From CAYFQV01 sp964413635 (GTDB lineage Bacteria > Spirochaetota > Spirochaetia > DSM-27196 > PWMO01): a stretch of 22,004 nucleotides of DNA. Of the stretch, positions 21,922-22,004 are shown piece by piece (the first letter of the stretch is position 1; every line of letters begins with the position of its first letter). The notes beneath the pieces were generated by a model. The model saw nothing but the letters and a program-made list of their open reading frames with translations. It was not told the DNA's origin and ran no database searches. Location: positions 1-22,004 of the forward strand of contig CAYPTH010000045.1 in assembly GCA_964413635.1 (NCBI GenBank). The letters run 5' to 3'. The translations under genes were made by a program, and so were the position numbers.

Positions 21922-22004
21922 GCCGGCGTGGCGGAATTGGTAGACGCAGCAGACTCAAAATCTGCCGCCCGCAAGGGTGTGGGAGTTCGAGTCTCCCCGC
22001 CGGC
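21922..22004 (+). tRNA. tRNA-Leu (CAA), 3' end cut by window edge
   Basis: Class II tRNA read directly. Acceptor stem GCCGGCG/CGCCGGC (21922-21928 with 21998-22004), D arm with GGTAGA, anticodon stem GCAGA/TCTGC around loop CTCAAAA, anticodon CAA at 21956-21958 (reads UUG). The long variable arm has a CCC-GCAA-GGG stem, and the T arm is GGGAG-TTCGAGT-CTCCC. The discriminator base and any encoded CCA fall outside the window. Confidence 0.96.

Noticed and set aside
1..22004. CRISPR arrays, prophage genes, toxin-antitoxin or restriction systems
   Set aside because: Looked for direct repeats with regular spacing and for tell-tale motifs on both strands; none seen. The only tandem repeat is the 24-bp unit in the GNAT gene.

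Overview
The window looks like core chromosome of a free-living, GC-rich spirochaete (Spirochaetales). This rests on family resemblance only. The peptide-binding protein has a signal peptide ending AFA-GGQQ, a style common in Spirochaeta. There is a RodZ-like helix-turn-helix membrane protein, a LolA-like protein (so a diderm envelope), a small UVR-motif protein, and an archaeal-type UMP kinase. I see no phage, transposase, CRISPR or toxin-antitoxin genes; coding density is high and most genes lie on the minus strand.

Layout. 1-2477 (-): the start of an oligopeptide ABC transporter operon, oppA then partial oppB, with a terminator after oppA and a separate promoter before oppB. 2669-3559 (+): a glycerolipid acyltransferase, divergent from oppA. 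3576-6210 (-): proS followed by a UPF0158-GNAT fusion gene that overlaps it. 6308-7603 (+): enolase, divergent from proS. 7633-8920 (-): an apparent three-gene operon of two response regulators without a kinase plus an acylphosphatase. 8993-10430 (-): rplM-rpsI-recX. 10558-17623 (-): a long codirectional run of lolA-like, rodZ-like, rimO, an EamA transporter, a UvrD/PcrA helicase and two small membrane proteins, closed by a terminator. 17712-18455 (-) and 18523-19209 (+): a UVR-motif protein and a UMP kinase, head to head. 19236-21159 (-): a small conserved-looking protein and a repeat-rich lipoprotein. 21306-21695 (+): an acidic protein of unknown function. 21705-21849: a 145-bp stretch bounded by a perfect 15-bp inverted repeat. 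21922-22004: tRNA-Leu(CAA), cut by the window edge.

How it works together. The genes cover peptide uptake, glycolysis, translation (ProRS, ribosomal proteins L13 and S9, RimO, tRNA-Leu), DNA repair and recombination (UvrD/PcrA, RecX), and envelope biogenesis (acyltransferase, LolA, RodZ-like). I found no obviously new defence or mobile system. The best leads are: (i) several genes with no Shine-Dalgarno whose predicted -10 box sits 6-7 nt before the ATG, suggesting leaderless mRNAs; (ii) the acylphosphatase joined to two orphan response regulators; (iii) similar GTATC...GATAC inverted repeats just downstream of TTGACA in the promoters of two envelope genes; (iv) the MITE-like inverted-repeat element beside the tRNA; and (v) the UPF0158-GNAT fusion carrying a 24-bp tandem repeat. 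All coordinates and promoter calls are hand-read.
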